From contig JAUIDR010000013.1 of assembly GCA_030428565.1 (NCBI GenBank), positions 1 to 64,000 on the forward strand: DNA of 64,000 bases. The letters are read 5' to 3'. The position numbers and the translations under genes are program-made. Of this stretch, positions 50,555 to 58,932 are shown piece by piece. This stretch comes from Alphaproteobacteria bacterium (GTDB lineage: Bacteria; Pseudomonadota; Alphaproteobacteria; UBA7985; JAUIBT01). The notes below the pieces were generated by a model. That model worked only from the letters and a program-made list of their open reading frames with translations, was not told where the DNA came from and made no database searches. The stretch's first letter is position 1. Each line of letters starts with the position of its first letter.

Positions 50555-51663
50555 TAGCAGAACGGCAGGGTTGCGCGGGTCAAGCGACGCGGGCCGTCGT
50601 CCAGTTCGATCCGCAACCCATCCCCGCTGGCGTCACAAGCGATAAGGCCAACGCCGATGTTGCGCTCAAGTCGGCGCGAGAAGGCGACCTCGCTCAGCCA
50701 GCCAACGTGGCGATCTGCCTGCCACAACGGCAGCGCCGCCGCATTGCCCGAAAGGGGCGCGCCTTCAATAAAAAAGCCCGATCGCTCGCGCTTGGCACCT
50801 TGTTCGCGCAGCGCTTGCAGAGCCTCCTTGCCCACGAAGTCATGCGCGCCGTCCAGATCTAGCAGCGGCGCAAAGCCCATTTCAAACGGCGTGGCAGCAT
50901 GGCTCTGGCGGCGCATATCCGCGCCATAGGAAATAAGCCCGCTCTCCAGCCTTTCGATATCATTGGGAGCACCCGGGCCGATGTCATAGGGCTGCCCGGC
51001 CACCTTGACGGCCCGCCAGAGTTCAGAGCCAAAGCGGCGATCTTGCAAATAGAGCTCAAAGCCCCCTTGCTTCGACCAGCCCGAGCGCGCGACAAGCAGC
51101 GGAATGTCACCCAGCTTGGTTTCGCGGAACCAAAAATATTTGAGCTCGCGCACCCACTCGCCCAGCAGCGCTGAGATCACCGCCTCCGCCTTGGGGCCCT
51201 GAATAGCAAGCGGCGACACGTCGGGCTCGAACACCCGCACCTGCCAGCCGCGCTCGCGAGCAATGGCATCGGCCCACAGCGCCAAATCGCTGTCCGCTAT
51301 CGACAGCCAAAAGCGATCTTCCGCCAGCTTGAGCAGCACCGGATCGTTGATCAGCCAGCCATCGTAGTCGCAGATCGGCACATAGCGCCCCTGCCCGGCC
51401 TTTGTGCCCGCCAAATTGCGCGGCGTAAGGTACTGGGCTAAGCGCGCGGCATCGGGCCCGATAAGCTCGACCTGGCGCTGCGCCGCCACATCCCACATGG
51501 CAACACCATGAAGCAAGCGATGGTACTCGCCGTCGGGGTCGCCGAAATTGCCCGGGATGTACATGTGGTTATAGACCGAAAAGCTCCGCACCCCCTCGGC
51601 TACCGTTGCATCAAAGAAAGCCGACTGGCGGATGTTGGGGCCGATGTGAATGTTGTAGGACAT
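50554..51663 (-). CDS. DmdA-like (DMSP demethylase/GcvT family) protein
   Basis: This 369-aa protein, the length of DmdA, belongs to the aminomethyltransferase (GcvT) family. Segments shared with DMSP demethylase include a Tyr-Asn-His-Met near residue 31, WDVAAQRQVELIG, INDPVLLKL, SIADSDLALW, LAIQGPKAE, ARSGWSKQGGFELY and a GPGAPNDIERLESGLISYG. DmdA moves a methyl group of dimethylsulfoniopropionate to tetrahydrofolate, giving methylmercaptopropionate. The resemblance is strong by eye, but other GcvT-like demethylases of marine bacteria share these motifs, so it is called DmdA-like. No dmdBCD genes are near. Confidence 0.75.
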   Translation of the reverse strand: MSYNIHIGPNIRQSAFFDATVAEGVRSFSVYNHMYIPGNFGDPDGEYHRLLHGVAMWDVAAQRQVELIGPDAARLAQYLTPRNLAGTKAGQGRYVPICDYDGWLINDPVLLKLAEDRFWLSIADSDLALWADAIARERGWQVRVFEPDVSPLAIQGPKAEAVISALLGEWVRELKYFWFRETKLGDIPLLVARSGWSKQGGFELYLQDRRFGSELWRAVKVAGQPYDIGPGAPNDIERLESGLISYGADMRRQSHAATPFEMGFAPLLDLDGAHDFVGKEALQALREQGAKRERSGFFIEGAPLSGNAAALPLWQADRHVGWLSEVAFSRRLERNIGVGLIACDASGDGLRIELDDGPRRLTRATLPFC

Positions 51664-51701
51664 GGAGCCTCAAAGATTTTGGGAATGGCGCATTTTGCCA
51701 G

Positions 51702-51736
51702 AAAAAAACCCCACAGCGCAGCGGCAGCGGGGTTTT
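51702..51736 (-). terminator. Terminator of the pyruvate carboxylase gene
   Basis: An 8-bp stem, AAAACCCC/GGGGTTTT, is followed on the minus strand by more than six Ts, about 25 bases after the stop codon of pyc. Confidence 0.85.
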
Positions 51737-51759
51737 CGTTTCTGCCGACTTAGGCCAGC

Positions 51760-54700
51760 TTATTCGACTTCCAGTTCCAGCAACAGGTCTTTGGCGTCGA
51801 TCTGTGCCCCGACCGAGACATGAATGGCAGACACCGTACCCGCGCGCTCAGCGTGCAGGCCCGTTTCCATCTTCATGGCTTCGATGGTCAGCAGCAAGTC
51901 GCCCGCCTTGATAGCCTGGCCCTGCTTGACAGCCAGCGAAGCCACCACGCCCGGCATGGGCGCGCCGACGTGGCCCGGGTTGGCATCGTCGGCCTTGGGG
52001 TGCTTGGCGACGTTGGCCGTCACACGGCGGTCAGCGACACGCGCGGTCCGCGGCTGGCCATTCAACTCGAAGAAGACGCGAACCGTGCCCTCATCATCGA
52101 CATCAGAGATGGCTTGCAGCCGGATTTCCAAGGTCACGCCGGGATCAATCTCGACCGATATTTCTTCGCCCAACTCCATGCCATAGAAGAAGTTCAGGGT
52201 CGGCAGGCAATGCACCGGGCCGAACTCGCGCTTGCGTCCTTTGTAGTCCAAAAAGACCTTGGGATACATGAGATAGCCGTTCAGCGCCTCATCGTCGATC
52301 GCTAGCCCTTCCAGCTTTTCGCTCAGCTCCTTGCGGGTTGCCTCCAGATCCACAGGCGCCAAAAAGTCACCATGACGGCGGGTCTCGGGCTTTTCACCCT
52401 TCAAGACCTTGGCTTGGATAGCGGGCGGGAAGCCGCCATGCGGCTGGCCCAGCGCGCCGCGCATCATGTCCACTACAGAATCTGGGTATGCCAGATCAAC
52501 GCTTGGGTCAGCCACTTGATCAATGGTGACGTTCTGGCTGACCATCATAATCGCCATGTCGCCCACCACCTTTGAGGTCGGCGTCACCTTCACAAGATCA
52601 CCGAACAGCGTGTTGACTTCAGCATAGGCCTTGGCGATGTCAGGCCAGCGCTCGATCAGTCCCATGGAGGCCGCTTGAGCCTTCAAATTGGTAAATTGAC
52701 CACCCGGCATCTCGTGGTGGTAGACTTCAGAAGCGGGCGCTGACAGCCCGGCTTCGAAGGCCTCGTACTGGTGGCGCACGCCTTGCCAATAGTCTGAGAT
52801 CTCCTGAATAGCCTGGCGATCCAGGCCAGTGTCGCGGTCGGTGTTGCGCAGGGCCTCGACAATCGAGCCCAAACAAGGCTGAGAGGTGCCGCCGGAAAAA
52901 CTGTCCATGGCAGCATCCGCCGCATCGACGCCAGCTTCCGCGGCCGCCAAAACCGTCGCCGCTGAAATGCCCGAGGTGTCGTGCGTATGGAAGTGGATCG
53001 GCAGACCGACTTCTTCCTTCAGCGCCTTGATCAAGATGCGCGCGGCGGCAGGCTTCAAGAGGCCAGCCATATCCTTCAAGCCGATCACGTGCGCGCCCGC
53101 AGCTTCTAAATCGCGCGCCATCTGCAGATAGTACTTCAGGTCATACTTGCTGCGCGCCGGGTCCAATATGTCGCCGGTGTAGCAGATCGTACCCTCGCAG
53201 ATTTTGCCTTGCTCGATCACCGCTTCCATAGGAACGCGCATCGAGGGCAACCAGTTCATGGAATCAAAGACGCGGAAAACGTCCACGCCCGAGCGAGCAG
53301 CCTGGCGAATAAACTCGCGCACCACGTTGTCCGGGTAGGCGGTGTAGCCGACGCCGTTCGAGGCACGGAACAGCATTTGCGTTAGCAGGTTGGGCATGCG
53401 TTGGCGCAGGTCGCGAAGGCGCTGCCAAGGGTCTTCCTGCAAAAAGCGGTAGGCCACGTCGAAGGTGGCGCCGCCCCAACATTCCATAGAGAAGAGCTGT
53501 GGCAAGTTATGCGCATAGACGCCCGCGATATTGACCATATCCAAGGAGCGCATGCGGGTCGCTAGCAAAGATTGGTGCGCATCGCGCATGGTGGTATCGG
53601 TCAACAGCAGCCGATCTTGCGCCAGCATCCAATCAGCGACCGCTTTGGGGCCTTCGGCCTCCAGCAAGTTGCGCGTTCCCGGTGCCGGGTTTTCGTAAGA
53701 ACAGTGCGGCACCTTGGGCTCGGCGTGCGGGCGCTGCGAGCCCTTAGTATCCGGGTGTCCGTTGACGGTCACGTCCGCCAAGAAATTCAACAGCTTGGTT
53801 GCACGGTCGCGGCGTGGCTTGAACTCCAGCAGCGACGGCGTGCTGTCGATGAACTTGGTGGTATAGCTGTGATCTTTAAATGCTGGGTGTCGCAGCAGGT
53901 TCTCGACAAACGCGATGTTGGTCGACACGCCGCGAATACGGAACTCGCGCAGCGCACGGTCTAAACGGTGGATCGCTTGCTCCTCGCCAGGCGCCCAAGC
54001 CGTCACTTTGACCAACAACGAGTCGTAATAGCGGGTGATGACGGCCCCCGAATAGGCGGTGCCGCCGTCCAGACGAATGCCCATACCGCTGGCACTGCGG
54101 TAAGCGGAAATGCGTCCGTAGTCCGGGATGAAGTTGTTGGTCGGATCTTCGGTAGTGATACGACACTGCAGGGCATGGCCGTTCAAGCGCACTTCGTCCT
54201 GGCTAGCCGCACCGGTCGCCTCGGCCAGGCTCTTGCCTTCGGCGATCAGAATTTGCGCGCGAACGATATCGATACCGGTCACTTCTTCGGTCACGGTATG
54301 CTCGACCTGGACGCGCGGATTGACCTCGATAAAAAAGAATTCGCCGGTGTCCATGTCCATCAAGAACTCAACGGTGCCCGCGCATTCATAACCTACGTGA
54401 CGGCAAATGCGCGCGCCTAGGTCACACAGCTTGGCGCGCTGTTCTTCGCTTAAGTAGGGTGCAGGGGCACGCTCGACGACCTTTTGATTGCGTCGCTGTA
54501 CCGAACAATCGCGCTCATAGAGGTGATAGATGTTGCCCTGGCTGTCGCCCAAAATCTGCACTTCGACGTGGCGCGCACGCTGAACCAGGCGCTCAAGGTA
54601 GCCCTCGCCGTTGCCAAAGGCCGCTTCGGCTTCGCGGCGACCTTCCAAGACCTTCTTTTCAAGCTCATCGGGCGAAAGAATGGGGCGCATGCCGCGGCCG

Positions 54701-55248
54701 CCGCCGCCCCAGCTCGCCTTGAGCATAAAGGGATAGCCGACCTCGTCAGCCATGGCGCGCACCTGGTCCATATCATCAGGCAGCACATCGGTCGCGGGCA
54801 CGACCGGCACGCCCGCCTCGATGGCCACGCGCCGCGCGCTGGCTTTGTCGCCGAGTTGGCGCATGGTCTTGGCTTTGGGGCCGATGAATTTGATGCCCGC
54901 CTTTTCGCAAGCGTCCACCAGGTCGGGGTTCTCCGACAATAGGCCATAGCCGGGGTGGATGGCATCCGCGCCCGACTCCACCGCGACTCGCATGATTTCG
55001 TCGATCGACAGATAGGCAGCCACCGGCCCCAGATCTTCGCCGATCAGATAGGCCTCGTCGGCTTTAAAGCGATGCAGGCCGAGCTTGTCTTCTTTGGCGT
55101 AGACCGCGACCGTTCGCTTGCCCATCTCGTTCGCCGCCCGCATGATACGGATGGCGATTTCACCACGGTTGGCGATCAAGATCTTTTTGAATTCGCTCTT
55201 GTTGTCAGACATGGAATTCGGCATGGAATTCGACGTGGGGTTCGACAT
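51760..55248 (-). CDS. pyc: Pyruvate carboxylase
   Basis: This 1162-aa biotin enzyme carboxylates pyruvate to oxaloacetate, an anaplerotic step. It has the biotin carboxylase domain (FKKILIANRGEIAIRIMRA; residues about 18-470), the carboxyltransferase domain (TTMRDAHQSLLATRMRS onward), and the C-terminal biotinyl domain with EAMKMETGL. The length and order are those of the single-chain enzyme. The N-terminus is encoded by three to four 12-bp tandem repeats, so the ATG at 55248 or 55212 (MSDNKSEFKK) could be used. A terminator follows. Confidence 0.97.
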   Translation of the reverse strand: MSNPTSNSMPNSMSDNKSEFKKILIANRGEIAIRIMRAANEMGKRTVAVYAKEDKLGLHRFKADEAYLIGEDLGPVAAYLSIDEIMRVAVESGADAIHPGYGLLSENPDLVDACEKAGIKFIGPKAKTMRQLGDKASARRVAIEAGVPVVPATDVLPDDMDQVRAMADEVGYPFMLKASWGGGGRGMRPILSPDELEKKVLEGRREAEAAFGNGEGYLERLVQRARHVEVQILGDSQGNIYHLYERDCSVQRRNQKVVERAPAPYLSEEQRAKLCDLGARICRHVGYECAGTVEFLMDMDTGEFFFIEVNPRVQVEHTVTEEVTGIDIVRAQILIAEGKSLAEATGAASQDEVRLNGHALQCRITTEDPTNNFIPDYGRISAYRSASGMGIRLDGGTAYSGAVITRYYDSLLVKVTAWAPGEEQAIHRLDRALREFRIRGVSTNIAFVENLLRHPAFKDHSYTTKFIDSTPSLLEFKPRRDRATKLLNFLADVTVNGHPDTKGSQRPHAEPKVPHCSYENPAPGTRNLLEAEGPKAVADWMLAQDRLLLTDTTMRDAHQSLLATRMRSLDMVNIAGVYAHNLPQLFSMECWGGATFDVAYRFLQEDPWQRLRDLRQRMPNLLTQMLFRASNGVGYTAYPDNVVREFIRQAARSGVDVFRVFDSMNWLPSMRVPMEAVIEQGKICEGTICYTGDILDPARSKYDLKYYLQMARDLEAAGAHVIGLKDMAGLLKPAAARILIKALKEEVGLPIHFHTHDTSGISAATVLAAAEAGVDAADAAMDSFSGGTSQPCLGSIVEALRNTDRDTGLDRQAIQEISDYWQGVRHQYEAFEAGLSAPASEVYHHEMPGGQFTNLKAQAASMGLIERWPDIAKAYAEVNTLFGDLVKVTPTSKVVGDMAIMMVSQNVTIDQVADPSVDLAYPDSVVDMMRGALGQPHGGFPPAIQAKVLKGEKPETRRHGDFLAPVDLEATRKELSEKLEGLAIDDEALNGYLMYPKVFLDYKGRKREFGPVHCLPTLNFFYGMELGEEISVEIDPGVTLEIRLQAISDVDDEGTVRVFFELNGQPRTARVADRRVTANVAKHPKADDANPGHVGAPMPGVVASLAVKQGQAIKAGDLLLTIEAMKMETGLHAERAGTVSAIHVSVGAQIDAKDLLLELEVE
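55210..55245 (-). repeat. 12-bp tandem repeat at the start of pyc
   Basis: Three units of CATGGAATTCGR-like sequence (the last diverged to CGTGGGGTTCGA) encode the MSNPTSNSMPNSMS N-terminus in frame, giving several possible start codons. Confidence 0.85.
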
Positions 55249-55680
55249 GGGCTTTCATTCGCTTTGAAAAGGGTGAGCCAGAACGGCTATCCAAGGGGCA
55301 TATCCAGCGAACCAATACCTGGCAAGTAGGCCGATTGGCCGCTAGAGATTTTGCAGGTGCACTTCAGATATACAGTGAATTTTGTAAGAATACGAACATA
55401 AAAATGTTCGCTAAATTACATTTTTGGTCGCATTGTTGGAAGTGGCAAAGCGTAAAAAGTCCAGCAATGGCAAGGATCCTTGGTCAAGTGCCAAGTCAAT
55501 TCGCTTCGTCACGCCTTTACCAGACGCCTCTGCCTCGGATTCGTTGCCTTAGAGAACAGCCGAAAAATTGGCAAAATTAGTTTACCAAACCATCAAAGCT
55601 GCTAAGCTGCCCTCTCAACCCTCCTCTTATCCTCCAATGTATCGGGCCTTGCATCTGGCACCGCTCGAATTCGAACTTTT
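55249..55680. other. Divergent intergenic region pyc / GntR gene
   Basis: This 432-base region holds the promoters of pyc (minus) and the GntR gene (plus). The only clear element is a perfect inverted repeat CGAACAT-AAAA-ATGTTCG (55393-55410), which may be an operator. The 81-codon ORF at 55335 has no family resemblance and is treated as spurious. Confidence 0.5.
55393..55410. promoter_or_regulatory. Inverted repeat, candidate operator
   Basis: Two 7-base arms separated by AAAA form a perfect inverted repeat in the divergent region. It is not followed by a T-run, so an operator is likelier than a terminator. The binding protein is unknown; the GntR regulator next to it is a candidate. Confidence 0.4.
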
Positions 55681-56553
55681 ATGCCTTTTGAACCTGTTCA
55701 GAACCAAAAAGTCGCCGCACGGATCGTAGCACAAATCGAACAGCTGATCTTGTTTGGCGTGCTATCGCCTGGCGATGCCTTGCCTCCAGAACGCGATCTA
55801 GCTGACCAGCTCGCGGTGTCCCGCCCAACCCTGCGCGACGCGCTGGCTGACCTGGAGAGCCGCGCCTTGATCATGGCGCAAGAAAACGGCCGCGGCTATC
55901 GCGTCCAGCCGTTGGTCACGAGTGCATTTTCTCCGCAATTGCTGGCCCTATTCCAGCGCTATCCTGAGACTTTTTCTGACTACTTCCAATTCCGCCGTGA
56001 TATTGAAGGCTTGGCGGTCGAGCGCGCAGCACGTTATGCGACTGCACACGACAAAGAGCTGATACAACTCGCTTTTAATCGCATGGCACCGGAAGATATC
56101 GGCAGCCTAGAGGAGGAAGCCGACGCCGATGCAGCGTTTCACATGGCGCTTGTTGATGCCTGCCACAACACCGTCATGATCCACATGATGCGCTCGATCT
56201 TCGATTTGCTGCGCAGCGGGGTCTTTCAGTCCTTGAGCGAACTTTATCGCGATCAAGACCAACGCCGCCAAATTCGCGAACAGCACCAAGCCATCATGGA
56301 AGCCGTTTTGGCTAGCGACGACAAGCGCGCGCGCCAAGCCCTGGTTGATCACGTCAACTTTGTCGAAGAATGGTTCGAACAAGCCGGACGACTGCGCCGC
56401 CTGGATGCCATGGCACTCAAGCGGGTCGAGCGCGCTCAAATCGAAAGCGCCAGTGCCCAACGTGTCGCCAAGTCCGGCCCTAGAGCCGAAGCAAAGTCTA
56501 TGGCCAAGTCGTTGACCGACGACAACAAAACCTCTGAGGACCGCAATTCGTGA
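55681..56553 (+). CDS. GntR/FadR-family transcriptional regulator
   Basis: This 290-aa protein has an N-terminal winged HTH (residues about 10-75, LSPGDALPPERDLADQLAVSRPTLRDALADLESR) and a C-terminal FCD ligand domain with metal-binding His in FHMALVDACHNTVMIHMMRS and DHVNFVEEWF. It overlaps the start of an AEC transporter gene by four bases (GTGA), suggesting it controls that transporter. The C-terminal 30 residues are Ala/Ser/Lys-rich. Confidence 0.92.
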   Translation: MPFEPVQNQKVAARIVAQIEQLILFGVLSPGDALPPERDLADQLAVSRPTLRDALADLESRALIMAQENGRGYRVQPLVTSAFSPQLLALFQRYPETFSDYFQFRRDIEGLAVERAARYATAHDKELIQLAFNRMAPEDIGSLEEEADADAAFHMALVDACHNTVMIHMMRSIFDLLRSGVFQSLSELYRDQDQRRQIREQHQAIMEAVLASDDKRARQALVDHVNFVEEWFEQAGRLRRLDAMALKRVERAQIESASAQRVAKSGPRAEAKSMAKSLTDDNKTSEDRNS

Positions 56554-57467
56554 CCCAGCATCTAGCGCCGTTTTTGCTGCTGATCCTGGTCGGTTTGCTA
56601 GCAGGACGGCTGAAGTTTTTCACGCGAGAAGGCCTTGGCCAGCTCACCGTCTTTTTGCTCTACGTTGCCTTGCCGGCCATGTTCGTGCTCAAACTGTCCA
56701 GCCTCGACCTGCCATTACAACGCTGTTTGGCTTATCTGTTTATTTTCGGACTGGCCCACGTTGTGAATTTGCTCGCCAGTTTTGCCTGGCAGCGGTTGGT
56801 GCTGGGGCAAAGCCCCGTTGAAGCGGTGTCCTTTGCCAGCGCCAGCACCTGGCCCAATACCGGCTTTGTTGGGGTTGTGGTCGCCACAGCCTTCTTGGGC
56901 GATGAGGGTCTGCTAATCGCGCTGTCTTGCGTTGTGATGGAAGTGGTTGTCATTGCCACCACCATGTTGAGCCTGGAAAAAGGCTCCCAGTCGCCAACGC
57001 CCAAGAACCTGGCATCCAGCCTGGTACGTGCCTTGACCCTCAATCCTTATCTCATCGCGATCGCGTTGGGCGTCGCGGCAAGCCTGCTTTCGCTACCAAT
57101 TCCAAGCATTATAGCAAAGACCTTGGCCTATCTTTCCGATACGGTCATGGGTTTGGCCCTATTTTGTGTGGGGCTCGGACTGGCCTTGCGACCAGTTGGC
57201 AATATCGCGCAGGCCACGCCGACCATTCTATCAATCGTGGGATTCAAGCTGTTGTTGCACCCTGCGATCATGGCGGCCCTTGCTTGGGCTCTGGGCTTCC
57301 AAGGCTTGGAATTTAAGATCATCGTCGCCATGGGCGCCATGCCGGTCGCGGTCAATGCCTTTATCTTTGTGTCGCGATACGGCAAAGGCGACAATCGGGT
57401 CTCGGCGGCTATCTTGGTCTCAACCCTGCTTTCTTTCGCTAGCCTGGGCCTGATTATGGGGTTCTAG
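56550..57467 (+). CDS. AEC-family transporter
   Basis: This 305-aa protein has about ten hydrophobic segments and the features of the auxin efflux carrier family, including FASASTWPNTGFVGVVVATAFLG in the middle. The family exports or imports organic anions such as malonate or malate. It begins with a GTG inside the GntR stop codon and ends nine bases before a convergent gene. The substrate is unknown and probably linked to the regulator. Confidence 0.88.
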   Translation: MTQHLAPFLLLILVGLLAGRLKFFTREGLGQLTVFLLYVALPAMFVLKLSSLDLPLQRCLAYLFIFGLAHVVNLLASFAWQRLVLGQSPVEAVSFASASTWPNTGFVGVVVATAFLGDEGLLIALSCVVMEVVVIATTMLSLEKGSQSPTPKNLASSLVRALTLNPYLIAIALGVAASLLSLPIPSIIAKTLAYLSDTVMGLALFCVGLGLALRPVGNIAQATPTILSIVGFKLLLHPAIMAALAWALGFQGLEFKIIVAMGAMPVAVNAFIFVSRYGKGDNRVSAAILVSTLLSFASLGLIMGF

Positions 57468-57476
57468 CAGCTGGTA

Positions 57477-57872
57477 TCAGGGGCGAATATGGCCCGGATA
57501 TACATCGCCGCGCGCTCCGACAAAGCGCAAGTGCCCTGGGTCCAGGGTGTCTTGTTCCAGCTGGTAGCAGCTCCAAGCGGTCGAAGGCGGCCATAACGAG
57601 CAGTAAAGATTGGCCCGCGCTTCCCATTGCCCGAATTCGGTCGCCCCACCGGTCTCGGCGTAGTAAGTGCGGCCCGAAGCGCTGAATTCCTGGCGCGCAT
57701 TGGCATAATCGATGATGTGTCCCGACAAAGCGGCCTCGATTTCATCCGTCCCCAGCCGTTGCCAGGTGCCAACCTCTTCACTGCCAACTTCTTCACTGCC
57801 GACCCTGGCGGCAACCAAGCTCACGACGACCGCGACCAACGCGGCGAGGCGCCTAAAATGGAGAGTTGACAT
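57477..57872 (-). CDS. Small secreted protein
   Basis: This 131-aa protein has a signal peptide (LAALVAVVVSLVAARVG) followed by GSEEVGSEEVG, from a 15-bp duplication. The mature domain includes GTDEIEAALSGHIIDYA and a conserved-looking Trp/Cys-rich end (ANLYCSLWPPSTAWSCYQLEQD). Two Cys may form a disulfide in the periplasm. The ATG at 57872 is preferred to the upstream TTG. I recognise no family with certainty. Confidence 0.65.
   Translation of the reverse strand: MSTLHFRRLAALVAVVVSLVAARVGSEEVGSEEVGTWQRLGTDEIEAALSGHIIDYANARQEFSASGRTYYAETGGATEFGQWEARANLYCSLWPPSTAWSCYQLEQDTLDPGHLRFVGARGDVYPGHIRP
57771..57800 (-). repeat. 15-bp tandem duplication in the small secreted gene
   Basis: AACCTCTTCACTGCC is followed directly by AACTTCTTCACTGCC, giving GSEEV twice in frame. 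Confidence 0.9.
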
Positions 57873-58028
57873 AGCCAAGCGCGCTCCCTTCGCGATCTAA
57901 GCTGCGAGATAAGATCGCCATTCTAGCGCATGAGCGCCAATTTCCGAGGCCTTGCGCGCCTCACATCCGCGTGCCTGCTTCGCTGCTTTGGAGGGGTCTG
58001 CTGCCCGGGTTCCCGGCCGGTTCCGGGC

Positions 58029-58793
58029 TTATTGCGCTGAAAACCCGGCCCAAGCGATAAAGCCCTCGTTGAAATATTCCGCCTTTCCGTAGCCAAAAGG
58101 CGTCTTGGCATCGGTTTGGGTGACGTGTCCACCGGCCGCGGCCAAGACCGCATGCCCGGCTGCCGTATCCCATTCCATCGTCGGTGCAAAGCGCGGGTAA
58201 ACGTCGGCCTCGCCTACCGCCAGCAAGCAAAATTTGAGCGACGAGCCGATCGAGACGGTTTGCGCGATGCCGTGCTTTTCTAGCCAAGCGTTGGTGGTCT
58301 CATCGCGGTGAGACTTGGAAGCCACCGCTACCGCGCCGCTGCCAGGCACCTGGCGAATACTGATCGCTTGGCCGTCTTCGAATGCGCCATGCCCGACGCA
58401 ACCGGTAAACATGCGATCCAGAGCCGGGGCATAGACTACGCCCAAGGTCGGCTGGCCGTTTTCAATCAGCCCCATATTGACCGTAAAGGCCCCTTGAGAA
58501 TCGCTACGCAGGAACTCCTTTGTGCCGTCTAGAGGATCGACCAACCAAAAGCGCTCACCTGCTGCCAAAGCGTGGCTGGCGGCGTTTTCCTCGGAGACGA
58601 CGGGGATGTCCGGCGTCAGATCCGCCAAGACGGGCAATATCACCGCCTCCGCAGCCGTATCTGCCAAAGTCACAGGCGAGCCATCGCCCTTCGTCGCCGC
58701 GCCTTTGTCTTTTCGGGCATAGACCTGCATGATGCGCTCACCGGCAAGGCGCGCGCAGTCCATCAAGGGGGGCAACAGTTCAGGGCGAGACAT
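58029..58793 (-). CDS. cysQ: 3'(2'),5'-bisphosphate nucleotidase (CysQ)
   Basis: This 254-aa protein belongs to the inositol-phosphatase family. It has metal-binding EENAAS and WLVDPLDGTKEFLRSDSQGAFTVNMGL, the CysQ version of the DPLDGT motif, and APTMEWDTAAGHAVLAAAGG near the end. It removes the 3'-phosphate of PAP/PAPS produced in sulfate assimilation. The length is typical. Confidence 0.92.
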   Translation of the reverse strand: MSRPELLPPLMDCARLAGERIMQVYARKDKGAATKGDGSPVTLADTAAEAVILPVLADLTPDIPVVSEENAASHALAAGERFWLVDPLDGTKEFLRSDSQGAFTVNMGLIENGQPTLGVVYAPALDRMFTGCVGHGAFEDGQAISIRQVPGSGAVAVASKSHRDETTNAWLEKHGIAQTVSIGSSLKFCLLAVGEADVYPRFAPTMEWDTAAGHAVLAAAGGHVTQTDAKTPFGYGKAEYFNEGFIAWAGFSAQ

Positions 58794-58932
58794 AACCAGA
58801 CTTTCTTATTGCGAGTTCGTCACATGCCTTGGGCCTAGCCAGCATGTTAGCTTGAGTGCAAGCAAAAAGGCGGCGCTGTCTCAAATAAACGGAGAAAATC
58901 CAAGACCGAACGCCAAAGCAAGGAAAGCGTTT

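Noticed and set aside
55335-55580. 81-aa plus-strand ORF in the pyc/GntR gap
   Set aside because: The AT-rich region gives odd composition (many Trp, Lys, Gln), no ribosome site and no family; it also covers the inverted repeat.
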